DNA of 64,000 nt from Verrucomicrobiales bacterium. GTDB taxonomy: Bacteria; Verrucomicrobiota; Verrucomicrobiia; Verrucomicrobiales; DEV007. The stretch covers positions 28,865 to 92,864 of the forward strand of contig JAOFXR010000007.1 in the NCBI GenBank assembly GCA_028047635.1. Reading direction: 5' to 3'. A program made the position numbers and the translations under genes. Under the pieces are notes generated by a model. That model saw only the letters and a list, made by a program, of their open reading frames with translations, did not search any database and was not told the origin of the DNA. Shown here piece after piece: positions 52,774 through 62,030 of this stretch; positions within the stretch are counted from its first letter, which is position 1, and each line of letters starts with the position of its first letter.

Positions 52774-53919
52774 ATGTTCGGTCGACTTCTTCTATTCCTA
52801 TTTGTGGTATCGCTCTTTTCTTCAAATACCTTCGCCGGCTCGATTGAGCGCATCTGGTTGACTCATGCGAGTCATGATCCATCGAAGATTGTTATCAATT
52901 GGGAAACGGAGAATCCCGGTGACTCCACCGTCGAGTTTGGAAATTCCAAAGCGTTGGGAGAGCGTGTTTCATCCAACGAACCGGTTAGACTGCACCATCT
53001 CGAAATTCCGCTGAAGAAGCGGGACGCGCTTTATCACTATCGTGTCCATAGCGGGGAGGATGCCTCCGACGTATTCTCATTCAAAGGTTATCCGACCAAA
53101 GACCTGCGCATTGCGATCGTTGGAGACTGGGGCGGTTTCTTTAAGAAAGAAGACGTGGCGGCAATGATAAAGGACGACGTTCACTTAATGGTTACGGCAG
53201 GGGACAATGTCAGTAATCTGTATCAGTCGGGAAAGGAAGGGACGAAGGCCTACAGTGCATTAATCGATTCGCACCGTGATTTGTTCCGCAGTACGCCGCT
53301 CATGCCCATTCTCGGTAACCATGATCGACAACTCACACCGCGTGGCCCCAAGCCTCCGGATCATCCTGTCTACGAAGTCGAGGCGAAGGCCTACCGGGAA
53401 TTCTTTGCGCTTCCGGGTAATGAATGGAAATGGCACTTTGATCTTGAAGGGTTTGACCTGCGTCTTATTGCCCTGGATTTAAATCATATCAGTGACCACG
53501 GGACGACGTGGCAAACTTGTCATGCCTGGCAACCGGAGTCTGAACAGTTCAAGTGGTATGCCGAGACGATGAACCGTTCTACGAATGGATTCGTCTTTAC
53601 GCTGATGAATGAGAAACAGACACAGCTCAATGGTCTCAGCCGGGGCGCCTGGCACGAACACTTCAGTAAAGGCACCGCTCTCGTCACTGGTTTCGGCTAT
53701 TTCGCCGATCGTGCTGAACTGGCCGGTGGCTTGCCTTACTACAACACTTGCTTCAAGGGGAGCGGGACTCCCTACATCGATCCTCAGTCAAAATTCCACT
53801 CAATGGAGAGCAACTATCTTCTTCTCAGTCTTACTGCTGGAGCCCCGTCGATGAAGGTCGAGTTTAAAAATCTGAAGGGTGAGGTGCTGGATACGACTGA
53901 GCTTTCAAAGCGTCCCTGA
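52774..53919 (+). CDS. Purple-acid-phosphatase-like metallophosphoesterase, secreted
   Basis: A 381-aa secreted enzyme. A signal peptide (to about Ala21) and an N-terminal fibronectin-III-like domain (about 25-110, with Ile-Val-Ile-Asn-Trp-Glu-Thr) come before a calcineurin-like phosphoesterase. The dimetal motifs are Gly-Asp-Trp-Gly-Gly near 117, Ala-Gly-Asp-Asn near 142 and Gly-Asn-His-Asp near 186. The first block's Gly-Asp-Trp-Gly resembles tartrate-resistant/purple acid phosphatase. It should release phosphate from organic esters outside the cell, useful in phosphate-poor seawater (inference). It is convergent with the hydrolase fusion, 20 bp away. Confidence 0.9.
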   Translation: MFGRLLLFLFVVSLFSSNTFAGSIERIWLTHASHDPSKIVINWETENPGDSTVEFGNSKALGERVSSNEPVRLHHLEIPLKKRDALYHYRVHSGEDASDVFSFKGYPTKDLRIAIVGDWGGFFKKEDVAAMIKDDVHLMVTAGDNVSNLYQSGKEGTKAYSALIDSHRDLFRSTPLMPILGNHDRQLTPRGPKPPDHPVYEVEAKAYREFFALPGNEWKWHFDLEGFDLRLIALDLNHISDHGTTWQTCHAWQPESEQFKWYAETMNRSTNGFVFTLMNEKQTQLNGLSRGAWHEHFSKGTALVTGFGYFADRAELAGGLPYYNTCFKGSGTPYIDPQSKFHSMESNYLLLSLTAGAPSMKVEFKNLKGEVLDTTELSKRP

Positions 53920-53939
53920 CGGCATGAGTTGTCCTGTGG

Positions 53940-56405
53940 CTATTCAAGATAGCCTTTGGACCTGAGATAGATTTCGGTTCGATCAATCACAGAGTCGTAG
54001 AGCTTGAGATCAAAAATGAAGTAGCCGTGCCATCCCCCTTCATAATCCACGAGTTCGCTTTTATTTCCCAACTTCAGCGAAGCTTCGTGAAACTGTTTCG
54101 ATCCGAGGTAGGGGACGACTTGATCGCCAGTTGCATGAAAAATGAGTGAAGGTGGCAGATCCGCTTTGACGTGATGGACAGGTGAAAGTTCTTGCCAACG
54201 TTCTCCTATCCGAGCTTTCCCGTACCCGGCTTCAGAGGTGTCGATGACCGGATTCAAGAGAACCATTAAATCGGGGCGACAGGAAATTTCAAGATCGTCA
54301 GTCGATTCGTTCACCTCATCAAAGAGAGCAGTTGAGACAGCGACGTGTCCTCCTGCGGAACCTCCGCTGATGACGATCTTGTCAGGATCAATTCCCAGAG
54401 CCTTTGCATTCTCACGCAGGTATCGAACTGCGGATCGCCCATCCTTGACACAGTCGAAGACGGTGTTCCCTTTGCCGCTGCGATCCCACAATCGGTATTG
54501 AATCGATGCAGTGACCATACCCAGGTCGGCGAAGTGTTTCGCAAAAGAGTAAAACCGAAGCGGTTCTCCTCCCGCCCAGCCGCCTCCGTGAATAAAGAGA
54601 AAGACGGGGCGACTATCGGTCTCCGGGTTGTGCCCTTCAGGTTTGAAGAGGTGCATTTCTAATTCCCGGTCTTCGATCTTTTTGTAAATTAGCTTTTCGT
54701 CAGGCTCGATATTGGCAGAGACCGCGTCGACTACATATTCCGGTTTCGCGGTTACCACTCCTGTTGGTGCGATGATCTGAGACGGCCATTTTTCGTTGTG
54801 CATGATCGTGTTCGTCGCGACCTGGGCATCATCAGGAAACTCAATCGTGAGTGGCTTTCCGTTCTGTGGGTTCGGCTCGTAGAGCGGAGCGCCTGTGCTT
54901 GAAACCGTCACCCGGATGCGATGTCCCTTGTTAAAGATCTGACTGATCCATCCCACAGGGAATTTCACTGAATGAACTTCACCCGGCGTCATCAGAACTT
55001 CATGATCAAAGCCGTCGCGGTAACGCATTCGCCACGGATAATCGACCAGCAGAATCGAGCGGCCATCAGGATGAACGTCACTCACCCGCACGATGATATC
55101 AGTGTCCGGTGCGGTTGATTTGACATAGAGCTTGGCAAAGATCCGGCCCGTCCATTCTTCGGCCTTTTTCAGCGGTTCCGTAGTAAATGTGAGAACGTCT
55201 TTTTGCTCTTCAAATTTTCGAGAGTCGCGCGCTCCGGGAAATGAACGTCCCGGTATCTCCATCGGTTTTCGTGGATCGCTTTGAAATGAAGTCGAGCCGC
55301 CATTCTCTTTAGGGGCATTTTTAGATAAGGTTCCTTTTTCTGTTAGAAAGAAAGAGGTCTCGTGTGCCTTCGGTGGCCAGTCTTGCAAATCCCGCCAGAC
55401 ATTACCGGGCGCCCGCCCTTCATCAACCGCGCCCATCGCAAAGTAGCGAACGGGTGGCGCCTTCACGATATCTGCGGCTTCGGGCTTCCCTTTCAACCAG
55501 TGATCGAACCAGCGTATCATGTGGTCCTCGACGGGCCAGGCGGCTCTTTCGGGAAAGTTCAGCTCGCCTACCTGGTTGCCTTTATTAGTTCGGCCATGCA
55601 ACCATGGGCCAATCGCGAGCCACTGGTTCTTGCGCGAGTTCTCGCCGCCCTCGTGCTGTCGTCCGACGAAGCTCGCTATGGATCCCTGATTCATGAAATC
55701 GAACCAGCTCCCGATGGTGAAGCAGGGCACATTCATTTTGTCAAAATGCAGTGATGCGTCCTCCGCCTTCCAATAGTCGTCGTAGTGAGGGTGCTCATAC
55801 CATTCGGAAAGGAGGTCAAGATTGTCTTGCTGGTTTGTGGCGCCGCCAAAGGCTGAGAATCTTCCCGGGCGCGTCGTTCCTCCAATGCGATACCCTTCAT
55901 GGAAAAGGCTCAGGCCGGTATCGATCATGTATTGGCAAACGAGGTGTGGTGGTTGAGTCACCGCGAGATAGTTTTGCGCGTATCCACCCTGAGAGCTGCC
56001 AAAGGTGCCGACTTTGCCATCACACCAGGACTGCGATGCCAGCCATTCGCAGACATCGTATCCATCGCGCAACTCGCCCCATTGCATTGCCCGGTAGCCC
56101 ACCCATTTTCCTTCAGAGTCATGGGTGCCGCGATAGTTTACTAATGCCACGACATAGCCGGCTCTCGCCAATCGTGCCGCCGCTTCCCGTGTGCCATTCG
56201 CTCGAAGGGAGGCATAGCGTTGTTCGAAAGCGACGGGAAGGGGCGTCTCGACATTCTGAGGAAAATAGACCCAGGCGGATAATTTCACGCCATCCCGCAT
56301 TGGGATCATGATCTGTTTTTCGTCGACACCGATGAGGTCCGGTTCGGCCGCCGATGCTGGCAGTCCGAGGTAAATCAGAAGAGAGAAAAGCTGAATGAAT
56401 CGCAT
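53940..56405 (-). CDS. CocE/NonD (S15)-type hydrolase fused to a BD-FAE-like alpha/beta hydrolase
   Basis: An 821-aa secreted protein with two alpha/beta hydrolases in one chain. After the signal peptide (MRFIQLFSLLIYLGLPASA) an X-Pro dipeptidyl-peptidase/CocE-type domain has Met-Arg-Asp-Gly-Val-Lys-Leu and nucleophile Ser138 in Gly-Ser-Ser138-Gln-Gly, and its usual C-terminal jelly-roll follows (to about 565). The second hydrolase (about 575-821) has the oxyanion motif His-Gly-Gly-Gly-Trp and nucleophile Ser683 in Gly-Gly-Ser683-Ala-Gly-Gly, with an Asp (Thr-Gly-Asp-Gln-Val) and a late His (Gly-Gly-Trp-His-Gly), as in esterase/feruloyl- or acetyl-esterase relatives. It could remove acyl groups from glycans; substrates are unknown. 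Confidence 0.9.
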   Translation of the reverse strand: MRFIQLFSLLIYLGLPASAAEPDLIGVDEKQIMIPMRDGVKLSAWVYFPQNVETPLPVAFEQRYASLRANGTREAAARLARAGYVVALVNYRGTHDSEGKWVGYRAMQWGELRDGYDVCEWLASQSWCDGKVGTFGSSQGGYAQNYLAVTQPPHLVCQYMIDTGLSLFHEGYRIGGTTRPGRFSAFGGATNQQDNLDLLSEWYEHPHYDDYWKAEDASLHFDKMNVPCFTIGSWFDFMNQGSIASFVGRQHEGGENSRKNQWLAIGPWLHGRTNKGNQVGELNFPERAAWPVEDHMIRWFDHWLKGKPEAADIVKAPPVRYFAMGAVDEGRAPGNVWRDLQDWPPKAHETSFFLTEKGTLSKNAPKENGGSTSFQSDPRKPMEIPGRSFPGARDSRKFEEQKDVLTFTTEPLKKAEEWTGRIFAKLYVKSTAPDTDIIVRVSDVHPDGRSILLVDYPWRMRYRDGFDHEVLMTPGEVHSVKFPVGWISQIFNKGHRIRVTVSSTGAPLYEPNPQNGKPLTIEFPDDAQVATNTIMHNEKWPSQIIAPTGVVTAKPEYVVDAVSANIEPDEKLIYKKIEDRELEMHLFKPEGHNPETDSRPVFLFIHGGGWAGGEPLRFYSFAKHFADLGMVTASIQYRLWDRSGKGNTVFDCVKDGRSAVRYLRENAKALGIDPDKIVISGGSAGGHVAVSTALFDEVNESTDDLEISCRPDLMVLLNPVIDTSEAGYGKARIGERWQELSPVHHVKADLPPSLIFHATGDQVVPYLGSKQFHEASLKLGNKSELVDYEGGWHGYFIFDLKLYDSVIDRTEIYLRSKGYLE

Positions 56406-56535
56406 GAAGATATCCTGTCGATATTACTTCAATTGAAAAGTCCATGATCTTGCACAATCGCGGTTGCGAGCCTTTTAAAGGGTGTAGAGCCCATGAAAAG
56501 CGGGCTGTCCATCGTTCCGACGCTTGCCGGCGAAA

Positions 56536-58500
56536 CTATTTCGCGTCAGGAAAGTAAGTTTCGATGATTTTATCTAATGCCGCGAGGCCCGCGTCCCCGT
56601 GGGAACTGTCGTAAATATCGAGCCACTCGTGGAACCAGCCGTGTCCGAACATTTTATTTCGTTCCATGAGACTTCGACCGGGCTCTTCGCAGCGCGGATA
56701 CATAATGAGTGCATGCTTTTTGAACTCACTACTGCTTTTCGGAAGAAGCGTCCGGTAGTGTTTCAATCTTTCGTAGACAGCAGGAGAAGATTCCAGGTCA
56801 TTCTTCTTGATCGCTTTCGCCAAAGCGTCTTCGTCTTCCGCGTAGATTCCCCAGAACTGGAACAGCGGTCTCAAATCAGCTCCGGCAGCAATCGAAAAGC
56901 GGAGGACTCGGTTGTCGACCGGGTCTTTGTTAGGATCAGATGGGTAGCCCTTGCCGTTTCGATAATTTTCATGATCCTCGGCGGCGAATTTGAGGAGGGG
57001 CTCCCAGCCGAACAGTTTTGCGATGTCCGCATAGTGTCCGTAACCGCGGTGCTGATATTTGACTTCGTCTCCCGGTTTGTTGGTGGTATTTCGCGATAGC
57101 CCTTTTCGAAAAGACTCTGTAATCATTCGGTCGATAGCGGCCTCTTCAATGGTAATTCTATCAGCGCCATCGCGCGAGCGGCTGAATGCGATATCCAGAT
57201 CGACATCGAATCCCTGATTGTGAACATAGACGTAGAGAAAATTAACGAGAGCTTCTGTCTCGCCCTCGAATTTGGTGATTCGTTCCATGTGCCCCATTTC
57301 ATGAAACAGTTCGTATCGTGCAAATTGCGGGCCTTTGAGAAACCAGTGATCCTTGTTTCCGTTCTCTTCTTTTAGTGGGTCCCAGTTGTAGTTCGACTGA
57401 GGGTATCCTGGAAAGAAAGCACCTCCGCGCATGATCACGTCGATTTGGTGATACAGCACCACTTTGGACCTGACTTTCGGCCGACCTGTGATTTCGGAAA
57501 CCAAATCCATGCACTTATCGTAATCAGCGGTAAGCGTATCAGGCGTTTTATATTGAGATATCCACGAAGTAGGGACCTGCATCATGAATTTATCTGACTC
57601 GAAATCCGCCCAGGGAGCCGATTTTTTTCTCTCAGTATTATTCCATTCATCCAGAGTGGTCTGACGACTCGATGTAGCCGAGTAAAAGGGGGCTTCGACA
57701 ATGTTTCTTGCGTAAATTTCGCAGATTCCTTTGTCAGCATTCGGAGGCACTTCCAAATAAACTCCGCCACCGAGAGGATTGGCAACAAGCATTCGATCTT
57801 CTTCGATGGGGTAGAGAATTGAGATTCGGTCGAGGCGTTTAATCTCCGGCTTTTTGGTGAGGTCCCAAACATGAGCTCCGACGCGAATGGCATACCCTTT
57901 CCCTACGAGATCGGCTGGAAGCTTAAGCTCGGCAATTGTGCCGGGAGCCACATACCAACCCGTGCAGCGCCGGGCGGGACCTTCATCGGTTGTGAGAGGG
58001 GCTCCGTCCGGAGGGAGTTGCGTGGCGTTGATTTTGATTTTGAATACCTTTCGCGAGTCTTTCGGCGGAGCGATTTCACCCGGAAAAAAGTTCGAACAAA
58101 GGAGCGACCGGGATTCGAATTTCTCCTGATGGTCTTTGAGGTGCTTGGATTGGAAGCCATGGTCAAGGATTGCCTGCTGCAGCTGGAAAATGACGTGCTC
58201 CAATTCCTTGCCGTATTTTTCTGTTCTCGAAAATCCGCCTTTTGTCTTCTCGTTTAAAAAGAGGGGATCATTGATCTCATCATATTTTGAAACGAGCTCG
58301 AAGGACCGAATCACAAGCGCACTATCGCTTGCGAGAGCTTGAGCTTCTTCGATTATGGCGGTTTCCAAACGGGAAAGCTCTTCCGACGTCATCTCGTTTT
58401 CCTCATTGAGATGATCTGACAATTGCTCGAGTACGTCTTCGAAATCTGCGGCCTGTAAAGAGCTGAACGAAATCAAAAGAATGGTTAGGAAAAATTTCAT
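56536..58500 (-). CDS. M60-like (enhancin-type) zinc metallopeptidase, secreted
   Basis: A 654-aa secreted protein (signal peptide to about Ala17-Ala18). The zinc motif His400-Glu401-Met-Gly-His404 with a downstream Glu in Phe-Glu-Gly-Glu-Thr-Glu at about 411-416 fits the M60 pattern of HExxH followed by a Glu several residues on. The 130-250 region with Gly-Trp-Tyr-Val-Ala-Pro-Gly-Thr and Arg-Val-Gly-Ala-His resembles the beta-sandwich that precedes the M60 catalytic domain. Residues 18-130 are helical and charged. M60 enzymes cut O-glycosylated mucin-type proteins, so this suggests glycoprotein use alongside sulfatases. It is 57 bp downstream of the DUF1080 gene on the same strand. Confidence 0.85.
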   Translation of the reverse strand: MKFFLTILLISFSSLQAADFEDVLEQLSDHLNEENEMTSEELSRLETAIIEEAQALASDSALVIRSFELVSKYDEINDPLFLNEKTKGGFSRTEKYGKELEHVIFQLQQAILDHGFQSKHLKDHQEKFESRSLLCSNFFPGEIAPPKDSRKVFKIKINATQLPPDGAPLTTDEGPARRCTGWYVAPGTIAELKLPADLVGKGYAIRVGAHVWDLTKKPEIKRLDRISILYPIEEDRMLVANPLGGGVYLEVPPNADKGICEIYARNIVEAPFYSATSSRQTTLDEWNNTERKKSAPWADFESDKFMMQVPTSWISQYKTPDTLTADYDKCMDLVSEITGRPKVRSKVVLYHQIDVIMRGGAFFPGYPQSNYNWDPLKEENGNKDHWFLKGPQFARYELFHEMGHMERITKFEGETEALVNFLYVYVHNQGFDVDLDIAFSRSRDGADRITIEEAAIDRMITESFRKGLSRNTTNKPGDEVKYQHRGYGHYADIAKLFGWEPLLKFAAEDHENYRNGKGYPSDPNKDPVDNRVLRFSIAAGADLRPLFQFWGIYAEDEDALAKAIKKNDLESSPAVYERLKHYRTLLPKSSSEFKKHALIMYPRCEEPGRSLMERNKMFGHGWFHEWLDIYDSSHGDAGLAALDKIIETYFPDAK

Positions 58501-58556
58501 GAGATTAAAATGTCTATGGGGAGAAGAGAGGGGGGGGATCTGCGGGTAACAAAATT

Positions 58557-59549
58557 CTACTTAATGACTGGTGCGAGATAGATGTTTTTGTATTTCACTG
58601 AAGTGTGGTCTCCCTGCAAGTAAATCGGTCCGGGTGAGGCCGGGTCGGTGTGAATCGCTCCGCCGGTGGGACCGATAACAGGTTGATTGTCGATGACTTT
58701 GACTCCGTTCAAAACCACGGTGACGTGACGGTCTACCAGGGTAATGTCGTAGGTTTGCCACTCGCCGGGTGGGCGCCCTGCTTTCGTCTCGGGTTCGATG
58801 CGACTGAAGATTGACCCGACTCCTGAGATGCCCTGCATGCGACTGTCGCGATCTACGACCTGAGCTTCATACATACCTCGCAGGTATACGCCGCTGTTGC
58901 GATCGGCCTCGATAAGAAATTCGATATGAAGCCAAAAGTCTTCAAACTCAGCGTCAGTCCGCAGGTTCGCGTGGGCTCCGGTGGCGCTGAAATCTGTCTT
59001 TGGTGTTTCATTGACGAGCATGCCGTCTTCGACTTTCCATCCGTTGATCTTGTCGGATTCGTAGGGCCGCCAGCCCGTCATGTCCTTGCCGTTGAAAAGT
59101 AAAATCGGGTGCCCGAAGCGCACTTTGGCAAGGTCAGGCGCAGTCTTGGGCATGGGAGGAATCTTCTTTCCGGTAAAGCGAATCTGAGTTGTTTCGCTGG
59201 TTTCTCCTGTGGTTCGGGTGATGAGCCCGTCAAGCTTGGCGTCTACGATTCCCACTTCAACCGTGGAGGTCATCTCAATTTTTTTACCTCTTGTTTTTCC
59301 TTTTTTCTTTACCGAAAATTGGATGTGCCCGTCGTTGACGCTGGTGATGGGATAGGGGCCTTCAGGACCGACATAGATTCGCATACGGACTTCGTCCTCA
59401 CTGATACTCATCCAGGCAGGTTCTCCCGATTCAAGATTGAGTGACCAATCACCCCGTAAGTCTTCGGGGACGGACTCTGCTTTTGATGCGATCGCGCTAG
59501 CTAACATTAGCAGAATAAAGACGTTCAGGCCTGGGAGAGCTGTTTTCAT
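58557..59549 (-). CDS. DUF1080 (3-keto-disaccharide hydrolase-type) secreted protein
   Basis: A 330-aa secreted protein. The ATG at 59549 opens a signal peptide; the frame is open to 59651 but that part looks non-coding. DUF1080 lies at about 135-330: Leu-Phe-Asn-Gly-Lys-Asp-Met-Thr-Gly-Trp, Asp-Phe-Trp-Leu-His-Ile-Glu-Phe, Asn-Ser-Gly-Val-Tyr-Leu-Arg-Gly, and Pro-Ile-Tyr-Leu-Gln-Gly-Asp-His near the end. Recent work assigns 3-keto-glycoside hydrolysis to family members. The N-terminal about 110 residues are a separate beta domain. It is divergent from the sulfatase at 59724, with 174 bp between starts. Confidence 0.9.
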   Translation of the reverse strand: MKTALPGLNVFILLMLASAIASKAESVPEDLRGDWSLNLESGEPAWMSISEDEVRMRIYVGPEGPYPITSVNDGHIQFSVKKKGKTRGKKIEMTSTVEVGIVDAKLDGLITRTTGETSETTQIRFTGKKIPPMPKTAPDLAKVRFGHPILLFNGKDMTGWRPYESDKINGWKVEDGMLVNETPKTDFSATGAHANLRTDAEFEDFWLHIEFLIEADRNSGVYLRGMYEAQVVDRDSRMQGISGVGSIFSRIEPETKAGRPPGEWQTYDITLVDRHVTVVLNGVKVIDNQPVIGPTGGAIHTDPASPGPIYLQGDHTSVKYKNIYLAPVIK

Positions 59550-59723
59550 GATCCGATTCTGATTGAGGAGGTGGTTAGGAGTGGGGGCCGTAGCATATCT
59601 ATCATCAATTCCGGAGGACAGGTAAATATTGGGAAATACTCCTGGCTCCACTGCGTTGGATTACTCCTGGTTTTTTGGCGAAGAAACCCGGTGAGATTCT
59701 GCCATCTGCGGCGAAGCTCAACC

Positions 59724-61019
59724 ATGGTCATCGGTTCTCCCCTCTCTCTGCGACTGATACTCGCGAGCATCAGTGCCTTGTTGTGGACTCTCTGCTGTCC
59801 TGATTCGGTTGCGGCTCAGCCTAATATTCTGCTGATTCTCGCTGACGATATGGGATACAGCGATGCGGGGTGCTTCGGTGGGGGGATGAAGACTCCGTCG
59901 ATTGATCGTCTCGCGAGAGAAGGGGTTCGGCTGACTCAGTTTCGAAACGGCGGAATGTGTGTCGTTAGTCGTTCCAGTCTCTTAACCAGCCGTTGGTGGC
60001 CGAAGATGCGAACGAATTTTACGAAGACGCCTTTGCTTTCCGAAACCCTGAAGGCGGCCGGTTATCGCACGGGATTGATTGGAAAGTGGCATCTACGGGG
60101 CCATCCCATTGACCGCGGATTCGATCACTTCTTTGGATTGATGAATGGCGCTGCGGACCACTTTCACGGCAACGGCGAGTTCCAGTATGACAAGACTCCT
60201 TTCAAAGAATTTGGAAGTGATTGGTACAGTGCTGACGCTTTTTCGGATCGAGCCATCTCTTTCGTTACTCAACGTCCAACGGCAGAGCCTGAGAAACCTT
60301 TCTTCCTCTATTTGAGTTATCAAACGCCGCACAGTCCGCTGCAGGCGCCAAAGGAAGACATCATGAAGAACCGCGGCAAATACCTCAGTGGGTGGCAGGC
60401 GATACGGGAAGCCCGGTTCGAAAAACAAAAGCAGCTGGGTCTCTTTCCGGCTGATGCCACTCTTCCTGATTATCCTGAGAATCTCCCTCACTGGGATTCT
60501 TTGACTCGGGCTCAGCGTGATCTCGAAGATCTGCGAATGGCTACTTATGCCGCGATGGTGGAGCGAATGGACAAAGGGATTGGCCGCGTCATTTCCGCTC
60601 TTGAGGAGCATGGCAAACTTGATAACACCCTTATTGTCTTTCTGAGCGATAACGGCACTGATCCGTTTCATTCCGCCAGTGAGGCGATGCTTGCGCGCGA
60701 TAAACTCCCCGGCGATCCCGGATCCAACTGGCAACCGGGATTTGGTTGGGCCTATGCCAGTGTGACTCCGTGGCGACTTTATAAAATCAGTCAACACGCT
60801 GGCGGGGTTACCACAGGTGCCGTGATTCGCTATCCCGGGCATACGGGAGAGCAGGGGCGCATCGAGCATAGTTCAGTTCACCTCGTGGACTTGATGCCGA
60901 CTTTTCTGGAGGTGGCGGGGCAGTCGACTGATGGGCGGAAGCTCGAGGGCGAATCCTTCATGCCGCTTCTCAAAGGTGAACCCTGGAGACTTGTTAATCG
61001 CTATCCCGTTCGAGAATAA
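59724..61019 (+). CDS. Secreted sulfatase with atypical CVVSR maturation motif
   Basis: A 431-aa sulfatase. The ATG at 59724 starts a signal peptide (to about Ala31); the open frame upstream to 59571 is probably untranslated. Asp41-Asp42, Gly-Lys-Trp-His and Leu-Ser-Asp-Asn-Gly-Thr are present, but the formylglycine motif is Cys79-Val-Val-Ser-Arg, with Val in place of Pro, and Ser instead of Gly at the end of the usual Leu-Leu-Thr-Gly. The same Pro-to-Val change appears in domain 1 of the double sulfatase. It may be matured less well, by a different enzyme, or be inactive. Its TAA shares an A with the next ATG (TAATG). Confidence 0.91.
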   Translation: MVIGSPLSLRLILASISALLWTLCCPDSVAAQPNILLILADDMGYSDAGCFGGGMKTPSIDRLAREGVRLTQFRNGGMCVVSRSSLLTSRWWPKMRTNFTKTPLLSETLKAAGYRTGLIGKWHLRGHPIDRGFDHFFGLMNGAADHFHGNGEFQYDKTPFKEFGSDWYSADAFSDRAISFVTQRPTAEPEKPFFLYLSYQTPHSPLQAPKEDIMKNRGKYLSGWQAIREARFEKQKQLGLFPADATLPDYPENLPHWDSLTRAQRDLEDLRMATYAAMVERMDKGIGRVISALEEHGKLDNTLIVFLSDNGTDPFHSASEAMLARDKLPGDPGSNWQPGFGWAYASVTPWRLYKISQHAGGVTTGAVIRYPGHTGEQGRIEHSSVHLVDLMPTFLEVAGQSTDGRKLEGESFMPLLKGEPWRLVNRYPVRE

Positions 61020-62026
61020 TGAGATCTATTTTTAATCAGTCAGATGAAGGGGGAATACGAGTCGTGCCTCATTTCATTTTTTTGGTGTTGGGAGTAATAC
61101 TTCTAACCTGCCTGCCTTCGAGTGGTCAGGGCGATACGAAACTACAGAGCACCGAAGACCTCCTCCAGATTGACAATGGCGTTCTTAAGCTGGGGATTGA
61201 TCGCGATAAAGGCGCCTCGATCACCAGGGTCTCGTGGGCGGGGTATCCGAAAAACTCCGTTAATTCAGCTGACCCAGGACGGCTTATTCAGCAATCTTAT
61301 TATGCGGGGCGGGGGCTCGAGCGTATCGCTGAAGGCCAGCACAAAGCATGGAGTCCCTGGGTGTGGAATCCGATTCAAGGGGGAGGTGTCGGATCGTGGG
61401 CGCGGGTAACCAAATTTGAAAAGATCGACGACAATAATACATTGTTCGGGGTCACTGTCCCAAAGCTCTGGGACATGAAAAATGAGGAAGCCGAAGCGGT
61501 GATGAGTCAGTGGACGGGCTTTGAAAAAGGAATGCCAAATGTGGCCGTGGTTCGATGCGAGTTTGTAGCGAAGCGAGCTAATGATGATCGCTGGGGCCCG
61601 GCGGTAGGGCGTCATCAAGAGCTTCCGGCGCTCTATTTTACGCGAAATTTTAGTCAGTTTCGAAGCTATCTTGGCGAAGGCCAATGGCGGGACGAATCGC
61701 AGACTCCCGGGCCGCCCTGGGGAAGAACGAAACCGCCGCTGCAATCGATGGCCTGCTTCAACGAAGATGGCCAGGGAATTGCTGTCTTCAGTCCCTGTGC
61801 GACAGAGCCCTGGAACTTTGGTCCTCATGGTGAAGGTCAGAGCGATGATCCTGCTGCAGGGGCCTGCGTTCATTTTGCACCCATCGCTACGTTTGAGCTT
61901 GGCCCGAAGTCGAAGCTGCGATATCGCTATTGGATGGTGGTGGGCACTCAGGAAAAAATTGCTGCTCGGCTGGACGAATTGCGGGACAAATATTCTGAAG
62001 AGCGCATCGAACTAACCAACCCGTAA
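61019..62026 (+). CDS. Secreted protein of unknown function, co-translated with sulfatase
   Basis: A 335-aa protein with a hydrophobic segment at about 20-36, so probably secreted. Asp-Asn-Gly-Val-Leu-Lys-Leu-Gly-Ile-Asp and later strands look beta-rich, possibly a galactose-mutarotase-like sandwich, but I do not recognise a family. Trp and aromatic residues are common (Trp-Ser-Pro-Trp-Val-Trp-Asn-Pro). It overlaps the sulfatase stop by 1 nt and ends 4 bp before the next gene, so all three are likely co-translated. A role in handling the desulfated product is inference. Confidence 0.8.
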   Translation: MRSIFNQSDEGGIRVVPHFIFLVLGVILLTCLPSSGQGDTKLQSTEDLLQIDNGVLKLGIDRDKGASITRVSWAGYPKNSVNSADPGRLIQQSYYAGRGLERIAEGQHKAWSPWVWNPIQGGGVGSWARVTKFEKIDDNNTLFGVTVPKLWDMKNEEAEAVMSQWTGFEKGMPNVAVVRCEFVAKRANDDRWGPAVGRHQELPALYFTRNFSQFRSYLGEGQWRDESQTPGPPWGRTKPPLQSMACFNEDGQGIAVFSPCATEPWNFGPHGEGQSDDPAAGACVHFAPIATFELGPKSKLRYRYWMVVGTQEKIAARLDELRDKYSEERIELTNP

Positions 62027-62030
62027 ACTC

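Noticed and set aside
60093..60869. 258-codon minus-strand ORF
   Set aside because: Antisense to the sulfatase, which has intact motifs; no family match.
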